A DNA stretch of 64,000 nucleotides, from NCBI GenBank assembly GCA_963932465.1, contig OZ010795.1:475840806-475904805 (forward strand), read 5' to 3'. The DNA comes from Maratus speciosus (taxonomy: Eukaryota > Arthropoda > Arachnida > Araneae > Salticidae). The position numbers were made by a program, and so were the translations under genes. A model generated the notes under the pieces. It was not told where the DNA came from. It ran no database searches and saw nothing but the letters and a program-made list of their open reading frames with translations. Positions 22,375 through 34,014 of this stretch are shown here, in pieces (position 1 is the stretch's first letter; the number at the start of each line of letters is the position of its first letter).

Positions 22375-22505
22375 ATGGGAATTTGGCGAAATATTACAGA
22401 TATCGCCAAGTTGGCGTCACTTTTGGCGACTCATTTTGGCCGCCAAATTTGGCGATATATCGCCAAGTTGGCGACAAACTTGGCGGTATTTGGCGACAGA
22501 ACAGG
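22375..22505. repeat. Cluster of TTGGCG / CGCCAA motifs
   Basis: Within 130 bp the hexamer TTGGCG or its inverse CGCCAA occurs about ten times, in irregular spacing and both orientations, often as TTTGGCG. It is not a simple tandem repeat. The same motif in one copy occurs elsewhere only sparsely. Confidence 0.7.
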
Positions 22506-23772
22506 TTCCCCCCCTATGGTAACCCTTATTGAAAATACTTTCATTGAAATTCAATAACCAATGGCGGCCATTTTGTTTCCCATGCAAAAGTAAAATTAAT
22601 TAATTAAAATTTAATTAATTAATTAATATTTGAAAAAACTTTATTAACATCAATTGTCATCCAGTACAAGTTAAAAAAAATTATTTCAACCTGATAGGAT
22701 GAATAACGAGTATTTTATTAACGATTGAAAATTTGTACAAGATAAATATATAAATATATAAATAAATATAGGGAGAGTGTGAGCTAATAGTAGGAATTGA
22801 AAAATACCTCATTATTTCCCTCTTGTCTGCAATAATCCACAATTGTCACCATTTTGAAGAAATTTCATAAAATGCTTTTAAAATTAAAATATAAAAATGG
22901 GGATATTAAAAAAAAAAAAAAAAAAAAAACAGAGTCACAAAAAACACAAAAAAATCACTACAAATGATCAACTTTCAGTTTAAAGAAAAAAAAAATAGTA
23001 AAATTGGTTCAGCAGAAAGATCAGGGCAGATGACTAAAAAATACACTTGTGTTTTAAATATATAGATTATATAAAATTAGGAAAAATTAAATTAAGCAAA
23101 TTATATTATTTTGATAAAATTATAGTACAATGTCCTAAAGAATAGCATTAAAATTTTATTATTCGGGATAATTTTGGACAAAATTTCAGGAACATGATAT
23201 TATTTTAAACCTCGAATTATTTGTTTGCTTGTCTAATCCGGCGAAGCAAATCCATCCAGGCAAGAATCATCAATTTCTGTAATATAAATCGCTATTATTT
23301 GCATGTCACCTCTCTTTTATAAAGACACTCTAAATTTTTGTAAAACATTGTGTTTTATCAGTCTGTGATTTCGATTACATTATTTTCAAAAGTGAAGCAT
23401 TTTCACCTGTGAATAATTTCAAGCTGGGCTGTGAAAATGACGCACTTCTACAAAATATAATTCAGGTTTAAGTATTAAAATACACGCTTTTTTTTTATAA
23501 AATGACGTCATTTGCATCCGCTAAAGCAATTCACTTTTACAATTCAGTCTTAAACTTTGTCTATAGAAAAGTTTGCATATGATGTTATTATCACGGAATA
23601 ACAGATAATATTCTTGACATAGCCCATATTTTAATTTCAACTTTTTTTTCAGGTTTTATGAGAAAATGGCAACAAAAATATACAGTATCTCCTATTTTCG
23701 ACTATTTTCCGTATACTTTCAATAGAAATGGGGTGCTTTTGTTGCCACGATTAGAAAAATGGTATTAAAAAG
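22506..23772. other. AT-rich DNA with family B related segments
   Basis: No gene. 23470-23545 repeats the TTTAAGTATTAAAATACACGC / AAAATGACGTCATTTGCATC arrangement seen at 20150-20215; 23640-23770 is similar to 26755-26900, the sequence into which the hAT element inserted. A-run at 22910-22930. Confidence 0.45.
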
Positions 23773-24182
23773 TAGGGTGTATCGATTTTTAACTTTTTTT
23801 TTGTTTCCAAATTCCAAGTTGATAAAAAGTTGCTACTAGACACCACAACTTACCACAAAAAATTTTGGATTTTTAAAAAAATGTTTAGGTCTCCCGCACA
23901 AGGCCTAAAGTTTAGAAATTTTAGTTAAAAAGTAAATTTTTACAAATTTTTTTAAAAAACCTAAAACACTTTTTTTTTAAATTGCAAGTTAAAATTCCGC
24001 TAACAATAAGCATGAAAAAAGATAGAAAATGTATTTCAAAAACTTAGCACAACATTTAGGTCTCCCGCACAAGACCTAAATTTGTTACTTTTGACGAAAC
24101 TTTCGTAATTTTTAGTGTAAATGAACCATTTTTTTCGTTAAAAACACACAGTGTATTTTTGTTACAGGAGTCATAAAATGAC

Positions 24183-24219
<37 letters not shown>

Positions 24220-26416
24220 CATAAATAATATATAAATGTTGTATACCTTAAAAAAGATAGTTTAACGATGTAAATTGTTTGATAATTCGTAATAGATATT
24301 TCGTACAGATACTTTTGGTCTGTGCTCAACTCTTTAAGATCAACTTCTGGTATATTGCTTTCAATTGCAACAAAATTGACAACATCCACATTTTGGCAGC
24401 TTAGAAGTTGTTTACGAATAGGCCCGCTAAATGTGTTTGGTCCAGAAGTTGGCCCATAATTTTTCTAAATGGTAATTCATTCAAATGTAGTAGACACACA
24501 ACTGCCTGTAGTGGCTGTTGTATTTTATTTTCAAATAAGGTGATAACTCCATTTGAAGTGCCTGTGTTTGCTGCCGTACCATCACAACCAATAGCTTTTA
24601 GTTTTTTAAGATCGACAGTTTTTTCTTCACAATACTTTACACGTGATGTAACTATTTCCTTTCCTTTTCCATTTATGGGAGTTACATGACCGAAATATTT
24701 GGATCCAGGTTTTTCAACAATAGATATGTGTTCCTCCATTAAAGTTTTTCGGACACTTTTACCAGCTACAATTTCTTTTGTTATGGTTTCATCTTTACGA
24801 CCATCAAAGTAAATGGCCAACAGATCGGAGGTTCGAGTTGAGCTTACTTCTTTACGAGACTTAAGCCTTTCACTTGCTACTTTTGATTTGTCGATTACTG
24901 TTTCTTGGTTCTCCGCAGTAATGACATTTAAGTCTCGCAAAAGTGCAGCAGCTAACTGAATTCCAGCTCTACTAGAAATGCCCCTGAGGTCACAAGCTCG
25001 TGAAAACAAAGACAAGCGTTGTGGCAGTTCTTGTTTTACTTCTACACTTGAAACACTTTTTGACTCGTATCAAGTACATTTATTTCAAAATCACTATTTT
25101 GACATGATGTGTGAGGCATTGAATCATCTGTACTATCACCAGAATCAATGTTATCAACAGATTTTAAGTTTTCATCCTCAGTCTTTTTTACAACTACCTG
25201 CATTAAAGCTTGTGACCTAGATTTTCTTTCTAATCGCTTTTTGAGCTTTTTAGTCTCGTTTTTGTCACACTCTGCAATTGACATCAATCTAGGACCACGT
25301 TGGTCGAGCAAAAACTCGTGTTCTAGTGCCGGGACTTTTTTGCCAATAGATCAAATACAGTTGCTGAGGTCACATTTGCAAGTACAAATATCAAACAATG
25401 CAGTTTCAGTTTTTGACTGAAAGCTAGTTACTGCATCTTTGTAGGAGTTAGGATACTTCCTTTTAGGCCCTGAATACATTTCAATTTTCTGAAGCTGCTC
25501 ATGCAGTTTTAAAACCATAAATATTGTGTTTTTGGTGCCAGAAACAGGAATTGAAGCTCTTTTCCATATTTCCTCACGTTTTAAAGCAACTCTTAACGCA
25601 ATTACCTTCTTTAAGGCTGATGTATTCCCTCTTGTTTCATTTCAATGCGTACCCACTCAAAATACTTCAAAACATCCATCTTGGTTGGCAGAACATTAAA
25701 CTCACTCATATCAATAGGTTGCCTGATAATCGGCCTGTCGGTAGTTTTTCTAGTTAGGTGCGGTTTTTTACTCATAATGAACAACAACAACACTCACTCA
25801 ATTGATTCTTACAACAAGACTATCGCACTAAAACACAACCGTAATGCTAGCTCGCGGGCAGGCAACTACTGACAAGTGTGCGCAGTGATTCATAGGTGCC
25901 GCGTCACCGCGGCGCGACAGTCTGGCCTTCCCCACCCCATCGCTTCAAGTTGACGCTTGGCGTATTGAAATGTGATTTATTATTTCACTTATTTCAACAA
26001 TTCCAATCAAGCCTAACGAGGCTTTAGTTACATTTAATTTTTAAACCAGCAACAACACAAATATCAAAGTACTGAAAAATGTTCAAAAATTGCCTGAAAT
26101 TTACGACTTGTACGCCTTGTGCGGGAGACCTAAATGTTGTGCTAAGTTTTTGAAATACTTTTTCTATTGTTTTTTGTGCTTATTGATAGTGGAATTTTAA
26201 ATTGCAATTTAAAAAAAATGTGTTTTAGGTTTTTTAAAAATTTTTGTAAAAATTTACTTTTTAAGTAAAATTTCTAAACTTTGGGCCTTGTGCGGGAGAC
26301 CTAAACATTTTTTTAAAAATCCAAAATTTTTTGTGGTAAGTTGTGGTGTCTAGTAGCAACTTTTTATCAACTTGAAATTTGGAAAAAAAAAAAAAGTTAA
26401 AAATCGATACACCCTA
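23773..26416 (-). mobile_element. hAT-superfamily DNA transposon, 2.6 kb, with 8 bp target duplication
   Basis: The ends are TAGGGTGTATCGATTTTTAA and its inverse; inverted arms extend about 310 bp. TTAAAAAG stands directly outside both ends (23765-23772 and 26417-26424), an exact 8 bp duplication as made by hAT transposases. Inside each arm a motif of the type TTTAGGTCTCCCGCACAAG..CCTAAA occurs twice (23884-23909, 24055-24080, 26113-26134, 26283-26306). The middle (24401-25793) carries a broken transposase gene on the minus strand. The element interrupts a family B repeat: the flanks join to match 26755-26930. Confidence 0.85.
24401..25793 (-). pseudogene. hAT-like transposase, broken into three frames
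   Basis: Three pieces in order: 25611-25793 (N-terminal, MSKKPHLTRKTTDRPIIRQP, basic), 25042-25311 (acidic/lysine-rich linker) and 24401-25015. The last piece has RTSDLLAIYFDGRKDET, SKYFGHVTPINGKGKEIV, AIGCDGTAANTGTSNGVI and VVCLLHLNELPFRKIMG. DGR.DET, the IGCDGT aspartate and the C.LH.NEL box agree with a group of hAT-related arthropod transposases that I recognise by motif only. The reading frame is interrupted by at least two frameshifts and the C-terminus beyond 24401 (hAT dimerisation part) is poorly preserved; 24171-24389 is partly a TA microsatellite. Confidence 0.62.
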
Positions 26417-26424
26417 TTAAAAAG

Positions 26425-27015
26425 TACAAAAAAATTAATATCTCAAAAATAAATTGAGATACAGCTTTCAAACAAATTGCATTTAAAAGAGCATTTTTTT
26501 CCTTATACGACGGTGTAAAAATTTAAAATGTGCGATGTTTAGAAGTTTAAAAATTTGAAGTAGAGAAAACTGCAAAACCAAAATTTTATTTCAAATTTCA
26601 AATTGTTGCCATTCACAAAATGACGTATGCGTTACGCACAGATATGTTTGTCCTTTATAATATAGATACTTAAAATTAAATTTAGTTTATAATAGCTTCA
26701 TGTTTTATCAGAAATCATTCATTTATATTTTTTCAAAATGGCACGTATTTTAATTGCATTTTTTCTTTCAGTTTTTATAAGATTATGGCCCCGAAAAGAA
26801 ATAATTGCTATTTTTCAACTATTTTCCCTTTACTTTTTACAGAAATGGAGTACTTGAGTTGCCAAAATTAAACAAACGGTGCTCAAAACTAACAAAAAAT
26901 TAATATCTCAAAAATAAATTGAGATGCAGTTTTCAAACAAATTGCATTAAAAAGTTCCTTTTTCCCCTGTACGACAGGATAAAAATTGAAAATGTGTGAT
27001 GTTTAAAGTTTAAAA
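26425..27015. repeat. Repeat family B, two successive partial copies
   Basis: 26440-26665 and 26895-27015 both contain TTAATATCTCAAAAATAAAT, TTGAGATRCAG, CAAACAAATTGCATT and a CGACRGKRTAAAAATT segment; the first copy continues to GACGTATGCGTTACGCACAG and TTTATAATATAGATACTT. 26755-26895 matches the left flank of the hAT element. No coding sequence. Confidence 0.65.
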
Positions 27016-27454
27016 AATTGCAGTACAGATTATTCCGTATAATGAAACAACTGCTTTGTTTTATGGCTGACTTATACAACGTAACATTATTTTTTGTAGA
27101 CGACACATTAATAGGTGGGAGAAAAAAATAGCAAATCAGGGGCTAATATAGGTATTAGTAAGAAGCATGTAAAATAAATCATTGAAATCCCTTTTCTAGA
27201 CCGCGATAAAAGTGGCGCGTTACATCAGCTATCACATCCTTTGTTTTCCATAGGATTTCCCGACTAATTTTGTTTCCGTAAACCTACCATCTCCTACTTT
27301 TCAAAAATTAGCGAAGAGATGCTCTGTGTCATTGGTCGCTAACCGATGGTCCTCGATTAAATTTTGGTTGTTTGCAGAGAAGTATAGACATTATGTGTAT
27401 TTTTTATGTTTTATTAAATATAATACGAAGAATAATATTATAAATCAAAAAGAA
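27016..27454. other. AT-rich intergenic DNA
   Basis: No gene recognised. Confidence 0.35.
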
Positions 27455-28500
27455 AAGTGCCCAGTTAAACTGATGGTATTGAGCTCACAGGCTATTCACA
27501 CTGATTGTATATTATTTTCTTATTTCAAAGAATAAGGTCCCTCAAAATAAAATTGAAGGGGATTAGACCCCGTCCCCCCCCCCTTTTATACTTAACCAAT
27601 GAACCTCCAAATCAAATGAAGGAAGCGCCACATCGGAATAAACTGGTATATCAAATTTGAAGCAAATCGAATAATTCTGCATGAAAAACCCATTTATCTA
27701 AATTAAGGGGTGGACTAGCCCCCTTCCCCTTTTTATAATTAACCAATAAATTTCCAAATCTAATCAAGGTAGCTCCTTAACATAATATACCGATATACCA
27801 ACTTTGGAGCAAATCGAAGAAAACCCATTTATCTAAATTAAGGGCAGGACTAGACCCCCCTTCCTCCCTTTATACTTAACTAATGAGACTCCAAATTCAA
27901 TCAGGCAAGCTCCGAACCGGTATACCAAATTTGGAGCAAATCGAATAATTCTGCATGAAAACCCATTTATCGACATTAAGGGGGGGGGGGGTATTTCCCC
28001 TTTCCCCCTGTATACTTAAGTATTGAACTTCCAAATCTAACCAGGGAAGCATAATAAACTGGTATACCAAATTTGGAGCAAATCGAACAATTCTACATGT
28101 AAAACCCGTTTATCTAAATTAAGAGGCGTGGTAGCCCCCCTTTCCGCCCTTTATGCTTAAGTAATGAACTTCCAAATCTAATCAGGGAAGCTCCTGAACT
28201 TAATAAACCGGTATACCAAATTTGGAGCAAATCGAATATTTCTGCATGAAAAACCCATTTACCCAAATTAAAGGGGGGGTGGACTAACCCCCCTTTTCCC
28301 TTTTATCCTTAAACAATGAACCCCCAAACTAATCAGGGAAGCGCCTTATCAAAATGAACCTAGAAAAAAAATTGAAGCAAATCGGATATTTCTATCAAGA
28401 GTTATCGCGTTACGTACATACATACATACGTACATACCTACGTACATACAATACCGCGGGCACATAAGCTCTCAGGCTTAGATAGCCTGAGAGCTAAAAA
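27455..28500 (-). repeat. HINE-like structured repeat with six 140 bp tandem units
   Basis: Six units of 135-147 bp run from about 27540 to 28395; each has CCAAATYTAATCARGGAAGC, GGTATACCAAATTTGGAGC and CCCATTTATCTAAATTAAGG-like segments and a G/C-run. They are followed by a (ACGTACATAC)-type tract (28413-28450) and a perfect 12 bp-stem hairpin AGCTCTCAGGCT-TAGAT-AGCCTGAGAGCT (28467-28495) before AAAAA. At the other side, AGCTCACAGGCT at 27481-27492 matches the hairpin arm in 11 of 12 bases. Read on the minus strand this gives T-run, hairpin, tetranucleotide-like tract, tandem core, subterminal inverted repeat: the plan of family A. Confidence 0.62.
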
Positions 28501-28717
28501 TGTGTATGTTTATGAAAATTTATATGTTTAGTTTTATTTTTTAAGCTATTTTTGGCATTCATAATTATAACATCATAAAAAAAATAACTGTGTATCTATG
28601 TACCCATTATTTAATGGAGTGTCCATTACATACGGTGTACTCTGTTGAGCTGTCTACGTGGGAAAAAGATGCTATTACCAATAAGATTTTCTGAACGAAA
28701 TATGGCAGCCGGTCGTA

Positions 28718-28790
28718 GGCCCATGTAGCTCAATTGGTAGAGCATTGACAATTTATGTCAAGCTTCTGTGTTCGAATCCCGGCTTGGTCA
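28718..28790 (+). tRNA. tRNA-like sequence, probably pseudogene or SINE head
   Basis: A-box TAGCTCAATTGGTAGAGC and B-box GTTCGAATCCC are at normal spacing. The D stem (GCTC/GAGC) and anticodon stem (TTGAC/GTCAA) pair fully. The anticodon loop AATTTAT lacks U33, the T stem has one mismatch and the acceptor stem (GGCCCAT/CTTGGTC) two. Unlikely to be a functional tRNA; no isotype is assigned. No poly(A) tail or target duplication was noticed nearby. Confidence 0.55.
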
Positions 28791-29569
28791 TTTTTGTGCT
28801 CGGTTGGAAAAGTTCTATTCGTATAATTTATAATTATATTAATAGATATTATTTATTGTTTGTTTGTCAAACAGGCTTTTAATATTATTTTATTTTATTT
28901 AATCTAAACAACAAATTGTCTTTTTTGTGTATTTTAACTGACATAAATGTTGCTTAAAGTGTTGTGATTCGTTTGTCAGAAGTCATGATACTATGAGATA
29001 GTACATGTTATCGACACGTTTGAACAGAAAACAACACTTTTATCTTGTATTATTAACTTTCTACAAAAAAAAAAAAAAAAAAAACCTGAAAATATCTGAT
29101 ACTAAAATAATCTTCAATTATGTTGTGATACTTAAGCAAACTTTATTAATTTTCTTACAAGTAAACAACCTTTAAGGAATTTTGCTTTATTTGAGTAAGC
29201 ATCATTTACAATTTTCTTGTAATTAAATATGCATTTATGATTTTGGTATATTAATCAAGTCGGGAATTGTATATGAAACGTGGAAAATGTGGTGCATTCG
29301 TAATATAACTAGTTTTATAAATATTTAGATCTTGGTGCAATAGCTGTTGTACTAAATTCAGTAATAGGGAAATAATGTAACTCCATCTTAAATAGGACGT
29401 AATCACCAGGTCTACCTAGAATCATTACTTATCATGGGGTCCCATTGAATTAATTGCGTATGATAGGATTTAATATAATTCTAAAAACTTTTATTAATGT
29501 CTTTTTAAGATTTGATCCGTTTTTCATGAAATTTGAAATGACGCGACAAAATTCTGAACGATTACGAGT
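28791..29569. other. AT-rich intergenic DNA
   Basis: No gene. A-run at 29066-29085. Confidence 0.4.
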
Positions 29570-30052
29570 ATATGAGGGATTCACACAGGGCTGCGGAGTC
29601 GGTGGGAAAAATGGACGACTCCGATTCTTTCGCTCAAAAATGGGCGACTCCGACTCCGACAACGCAGACCTGCTTGTAAAATGGACGACTCCGATTCCGG
29701 AAATTTTAACAGATCCGACTCCGACTCCGACACTTTCGCTGAAAAATGGGCCCGACTACGACTCCACGTCTCCGACTGCGACTCCGCAGCCCTGGGCTCA
29801 CAACCATAGTCGATCAAGTCCATTTTGAAAAAAAAATGAAATAGTCCATTTAGAAAGTGCATAAAATCTGTTGTATCCACTCGCACAGTAAACCAAGTCT
29901 GTAAACATATGATACATATTAGAAAGTATGTGATAACAGACTTGGTTCACTGTGGGAGTGAATAAAATAAATTTTATGCACCTTTTAAATGGACTATCTC
30001 ATTTTTTTCAAAATGGACTTGGTCTACTGTAATTGTGAGCCCCTCATATATA
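29570..30052. mobile_element. Foldback MITE with nested hAT MITE
   Basis: Arms run from about 29570 (interrupted by the 29586-29794 insertion) to 29909 and from 29936 to 30052. They pair GGGCTCACAA with TTGTGAGCCC, AAGTCCATTTTGAA, AATAGTCCATTT, GTGCATAAAAT and AACCAAGTCTGT with their inverses. Loop about 26 bp. No coding sequence. Superfamily not determinable. Confidence 0.65.
29586..29794. mobile_element. Short hAT-type MITE rich in GACTCC repeats
   Basis: Ends CAGGGCTGCGGAGTCGG and its near-inverse CGACTCCGCAGCCCTG (with one imperfect part inside). The interior repeats GACTCCGACTCC- and ATGGACGACTCCGATTC-like units. The flanks GATTCACA (left) and GGCTCACA (right) match at six of eight bases, and the uninterrupted opposite arm of the host MITE reads GGCTCACA, which supports an 8 bp duplication with later substitutions in the left copy. 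CAGGGCTG ends with 8 bp duplication suggest hAT. Confidence 0.62.
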
Positions 30053-31244
30053 TAAAATTTTTCAAACCATTCCGTTAGATAGTTTTTGCGCCGTTATATG
30101 TGAACAGACGGGAGGATCAGACGACGACTATAGGTGCTATGTACTTATATAATTACAAACGCACATGAAAAGTTATTTCCACATTAATAAAACGGAGATT
30201 TTGTGATTACTATTGCACTAGCGTTTTTATGTTTTCAAAAGCATTCATGTTCGTGATTGAAGGCATTCATGCAAGGCATGTGCTGGAGCGAGATTTAAAG
30301 TTATGAATTTGGTGATAAGAGAAGTCCGAAAGTTTGGCGACCGCTGCTCTATACCAATTAGCTACTGAATTTTTTATTATATTACTTAATATTTAGAAGG
30401 TAAAAATCATGTATTGAGTTTTGTTACAGTTTCTAAATGCAGACATCTCAAACAAAAATCTTCAAATTCCATCTTTTAAATATTTTGCATTAAATTTCTT
30501 TTAAATTTTTTGGATAACTTTCAATGTCTCGAAACATTTTCCAACACTTTATAAAGCTGCATCCCCCCCCCCCTTCGGTTCAAAAAGTGACAGCATATCA
30601 AAATTTCAAACATTTCTTATCTTTTATAAAATTTAAGAATAAACGAGAGACCAAAATTCTTCAATTTTCTTCTCCGAAACTTTATAGCATACATTTAATC
30701 AAAACATAATGAGCTTGATAGTTTAGAAGGAAAAAATTTCTGTTCTACATAAAAACATAATTTAGCACATAGTAGTCTTCCTTCAAGAAGATATTTCTGG
30801 AATGTACTTTTTTGGGAGAAAAAGAGTTAGTATCGTATTAGACATTATAATAAATCTGAAGAGATTTGCACATGTTAATAAAATATATGCAGCCCTGAAG
30901 GACTTACTATTTTACATTTTGTTTTCATTATTACAGAATATAAATTGCTGAAAACATTCCTTATTTACAAATATTTTCCTAAGTAAATTACAATGGTTTC
31001 ATGTTTGTAATAATTTATAACTTTTAAAAGCAGTACATTTTAATACACGTCATTGTTATAAAATATATTCGCCAAATCTATTTAAAAAGACAATGGTGCT
31101 AAAAAGACTATTTGGACATTCTTCCCTCAAATGCAAATTTTTTGTCAAAGCTTTTTCTCGTTTTTTTTGCGAAATTTTTACGATTTTACAATTTGAGCAA
31201 GTAAATATAATGGTAATGCGATCATATACATCGATCATTAATTA
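30053..31244. other. AT-rich intergenic DNA
   Basis: No gene. A C-run at 30565-30574. Short frames have no family resemblance. Confidence 0.4.
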
Positions 31245-32677
31245 CACTGGTTACCAAAAACTAAGGAAAAACAACAAAAATAGTGATTACTCAAAATGTT
31301 ACATGTAGATTTTAATAAAACTGAGCCACAATATACAACACATAATAAAGTATAAAATAACTTTAAAAGAAATTACCAGACGATTAGGGTGATTCAAAAA
31401 TTAACACAATCATAAATAAACAAAATAAATGTGTCAGTTTGGTATAGGAAAAGTCATATGGAGTATGATCACCTCTAGAAGCAATACAACACATACGGAT
31501 ATATCTGATACTATCAATTATGCGATCGATAAGTTACGTGGGAAGTGCGAGCCATTGCTCAGTAGAAACACATCTTCCTATAGAACATGTTTGATTGGAT
31601 TCAAGTACGGGGATTGGGCTGACAATTCCATGCGCTTGATTGTTTGGTGCTGAAGATAATCTTCCAGGATGTGAGCCCTGTGCGGGCTAGCGTTGTCGTT
31701 CTGTAACAGGAAATCATTACCTATTGCGCCGGCATAAGGGCGCACATCAGCATCAAAAATGTCATCTCTATAGATGTGAGCGTTCGCAGTTCCACGCGGA
31801 AAGACATGGAGGTTTGTACGTCCACCCAAAGAGATACCACTCCAAACATAGACACTGCCTTCTCCGTATGAATCTCTTTCACGAATGTTTGATGGATGAT
31901 AACGTGTTTCCTGTTCTCTCCAAATCAAACAACGCATACTATCACTTTGGAGGCAAAACCGGGGCTCATTAGTGAAGAAAACATTCCTTCATTGATCAAC
32001 CGTCAGTGGACATATTGACCTGCTCACTTTAAACCGTCCCTCCGGTGCCCTGATATGAGTGGCACACAAATGGATGGTCGCCTTGCGTAAAGACCAACTT
32101 CCTGAAGCCTTCTACGCACAGTAGACGTTGATATGAACCTTACAGTGGCTGCAGCAAGGAAGGCTCTAAGATGAGAGGGGGCTGCTGTTTTATTCCTTAA
32201 TGCGCATAACAGAAAATATCGGTCATCTGTGCTTGTCGAAGCTTTTGCTCTTCTTTGGCTGAACCTTCTGGCGGCCGAACCAGTGGATTGAAATTGTTGC
32301 CAAAGCCTATGATCAACAGAAGGTCTCGCATTTAGCCATCTAGCCACATCTGCCTGGATTTGACCAACCTCCAATCTTCCAATAGCTCAATATCGCAGTT
32401 CTGCGGACAAATGAAACCTCGAGATTATACTAATGAATTGGCTATCCCAGTTTTCTTATCTGATAATCACAGCGACACTTGCAGCCGCACTCTCTAGCAT
32501 GCATTTTTATTCTCCTCACTGATGACGCAATCCGATTGCAGCGCCACTAATTTGCATTTTGCAGTTTTATTCAACATCTTTTCGTTAACGACATATGGAA
32601 ATTTCATACGAATATGTTTCTTTTTGAACAAATTATAGCTCTTTTTGTGATTTTTCCTTAATTTTTGGAAACCAGTG
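31245..32677 (-). mobile_element. Tc1-like transposon, 1433 bp, inactive
   Basis: Ends CACTGGTTACCAAAAACTA (left) and inverse CACTGGTTTCCAAAAATTA (right), flanked by TA at 31243-31244 and 32678-32679. The inverted similarity covers about 40 bp. One transposase gene occupies 31578-32374 on the minus strand. Length agrees with a nearly complete Tc1 element with a small deletion. Confidence 0.85.
31578..32374 (-). pseudogene. Tc1-type transposase with lost catalytic residues
   Basis: The N-terminal piece (32024-32374) has the helix-turn-helix with VDHRLWQQFQSTGSAARRF and a second STSTVRRRLQEVGLYARRP, as in Tc1. The catalytic piece (31578-31937) reads FTNEPRFCL just upstream, VYVWSGISLGGRTNLHVF, LLQNDNASPHRAH and SAQSPYLNPIKHVL. 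In active Tc1 transposases these are FTDESRF, QDNARPH and SPDLNPIEHVWD. Here the first catalytic D is N, and the final E is K; only the middle D is kept. A TGA replaces the W between the two pieces and a frameshift lies near 32020. The enzyme cannot be active. Confidence 0.85.
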
Positions 32678-34014
32678 TATTTAAACTTTGTCCAAAAAAA
32701 AAAAAAAAAAAAAAAAAATGAAAGGGGAGTATCAGCCACTGGAGTATATAAATAAATGATACTGTACTGATATTGCTTTATAAATTGTTATAATGTAATT
32801 GTAAGAGGAAAAATTAGTAAGCAAATTATAAAAAAAAAGGAATGTAATTTTACTCGTAAATTACTTAAAGTTTTAAGTAAATTCTAGTCAATAATAAAAT
32901 TAAGGAAACGTTTATTTTGAGAGAAAGGAAAATGGAGCAGTTAAGTTTTGCATCTACACTGTAAAAAGAAGAGGTTATTATTAAGCTTAATTTGGGTCCA
33001 TGAAACGCCAAAGCAGGTTTAAATATGTGCTTTTTTTGGGTCTTTACACAAAAAAAGGTGTCATCATACATTCGAAATGATCTTTCAAAAGAATCGTACA
33101 CTCAAATTGGTGTAGCAGTATTCCTGAATAAAATTTTTGCAAGTTCAACGTCAATGTGAGTGTAAACAAACTCGCTCCTTGCTGTGATATGAATTGCTAA
33201 CTTCAGCAGATGACGAGATTAGGCGCTATTTCCTTCTAAGCGAAGTAATGTTCATTACATTGGAATTAACCTTTAAAGTATCAGATGGACGATACAGAAG
33301 CAAATATAAGGTAAGCAAAGTAATTATTCCTTTTTTTTTTAAATGGTCCAGTGTTGTTAATTCATTTAAAAAATAAAGTCATGCTTTTAAACAAGAAATT
33401 GCAAACGATTTCGTGACTTAAAGCAATTCATTTTAATTCTGTACATTTCGGTTGTTTAAGAGCATAGTTCGATTACATATCTGTTAAATGTCTGTTTATA
33501 TTACAGTATATCAACTTCGTTATGGGATATCAGCCGGAAAAAAATACTGAACTATTTAAATTAACTTAAGGGCAGACGGATTTATCTTTCATAATGCACG
33601 CTATGGAGATAGATTTGGAAAAAGAATTTATGCTTGAAAATTATTTTTAAATTTATAAAAAATGAGTAAATTGACATACGGTTTTCAAATAAATAGAATA
33701 CAGTTTTGAAACAAATTGCATTTCTAAGTACATCCCTTTCTCCATTCAACGGCGTAAAAATTAGAAATATGCGATGTTTAGAAGTTAAAAAAATTATAGT
33801 AAAAGCGAAATTTAGTCGTCTGCTGTTGCCACTGTCAAAATGACGTCAGCGTTACGCACGGATACGTTTGTCTTTTATAATATAGATAGATAGATAACTA
33901 TTTTGTGAATACATTATACGAAAATTAGTATTAAACATTTTTTGGTGTGAACTCGAAATTTCTGAATAATAATACCGCCAGATTTTGCAACAATTCTTGC
34001 GCGTCTCCATAATA
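32678..34014. repeat. Repeat debris: family D and family B copies
   Basis: 32955-33125 (family D) starts ACACTGTAAAAA and shares TTAAGCTTAATTTGGGT, ATGAAACGCCAAA and TTTAAATAT segments with 62735-62960. 33480-33890 is a family B copy ending GACGTCAGCGTTACGCACGG and a GATA tract. A run of A at 32696-32718. No gene. Confidence 0.55.

Noticed and set aside
24408..25872. Several plus-strand frames of 75-93 codons
   Set aside because: Antisense to the hAT transposase gene.
27540..28395. Possible CRISPR array because of regular repeats
   Set aside because: Units are contiguous tandem repeats of about 140 bp without unique spacers, in an animal-type sequence.
28718..28790. Functional tRNA gene
   Set aside because: Anticodon loop lacks U33, acceptor and T stems have mismatches; kept only as tRNA-like.
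29454..29886. Frames of 124 and 101 codons with S, D, P repeats
   Set aside because: Translation of the GACTCC-rich MITE and its flanks in both strands, not a protein.
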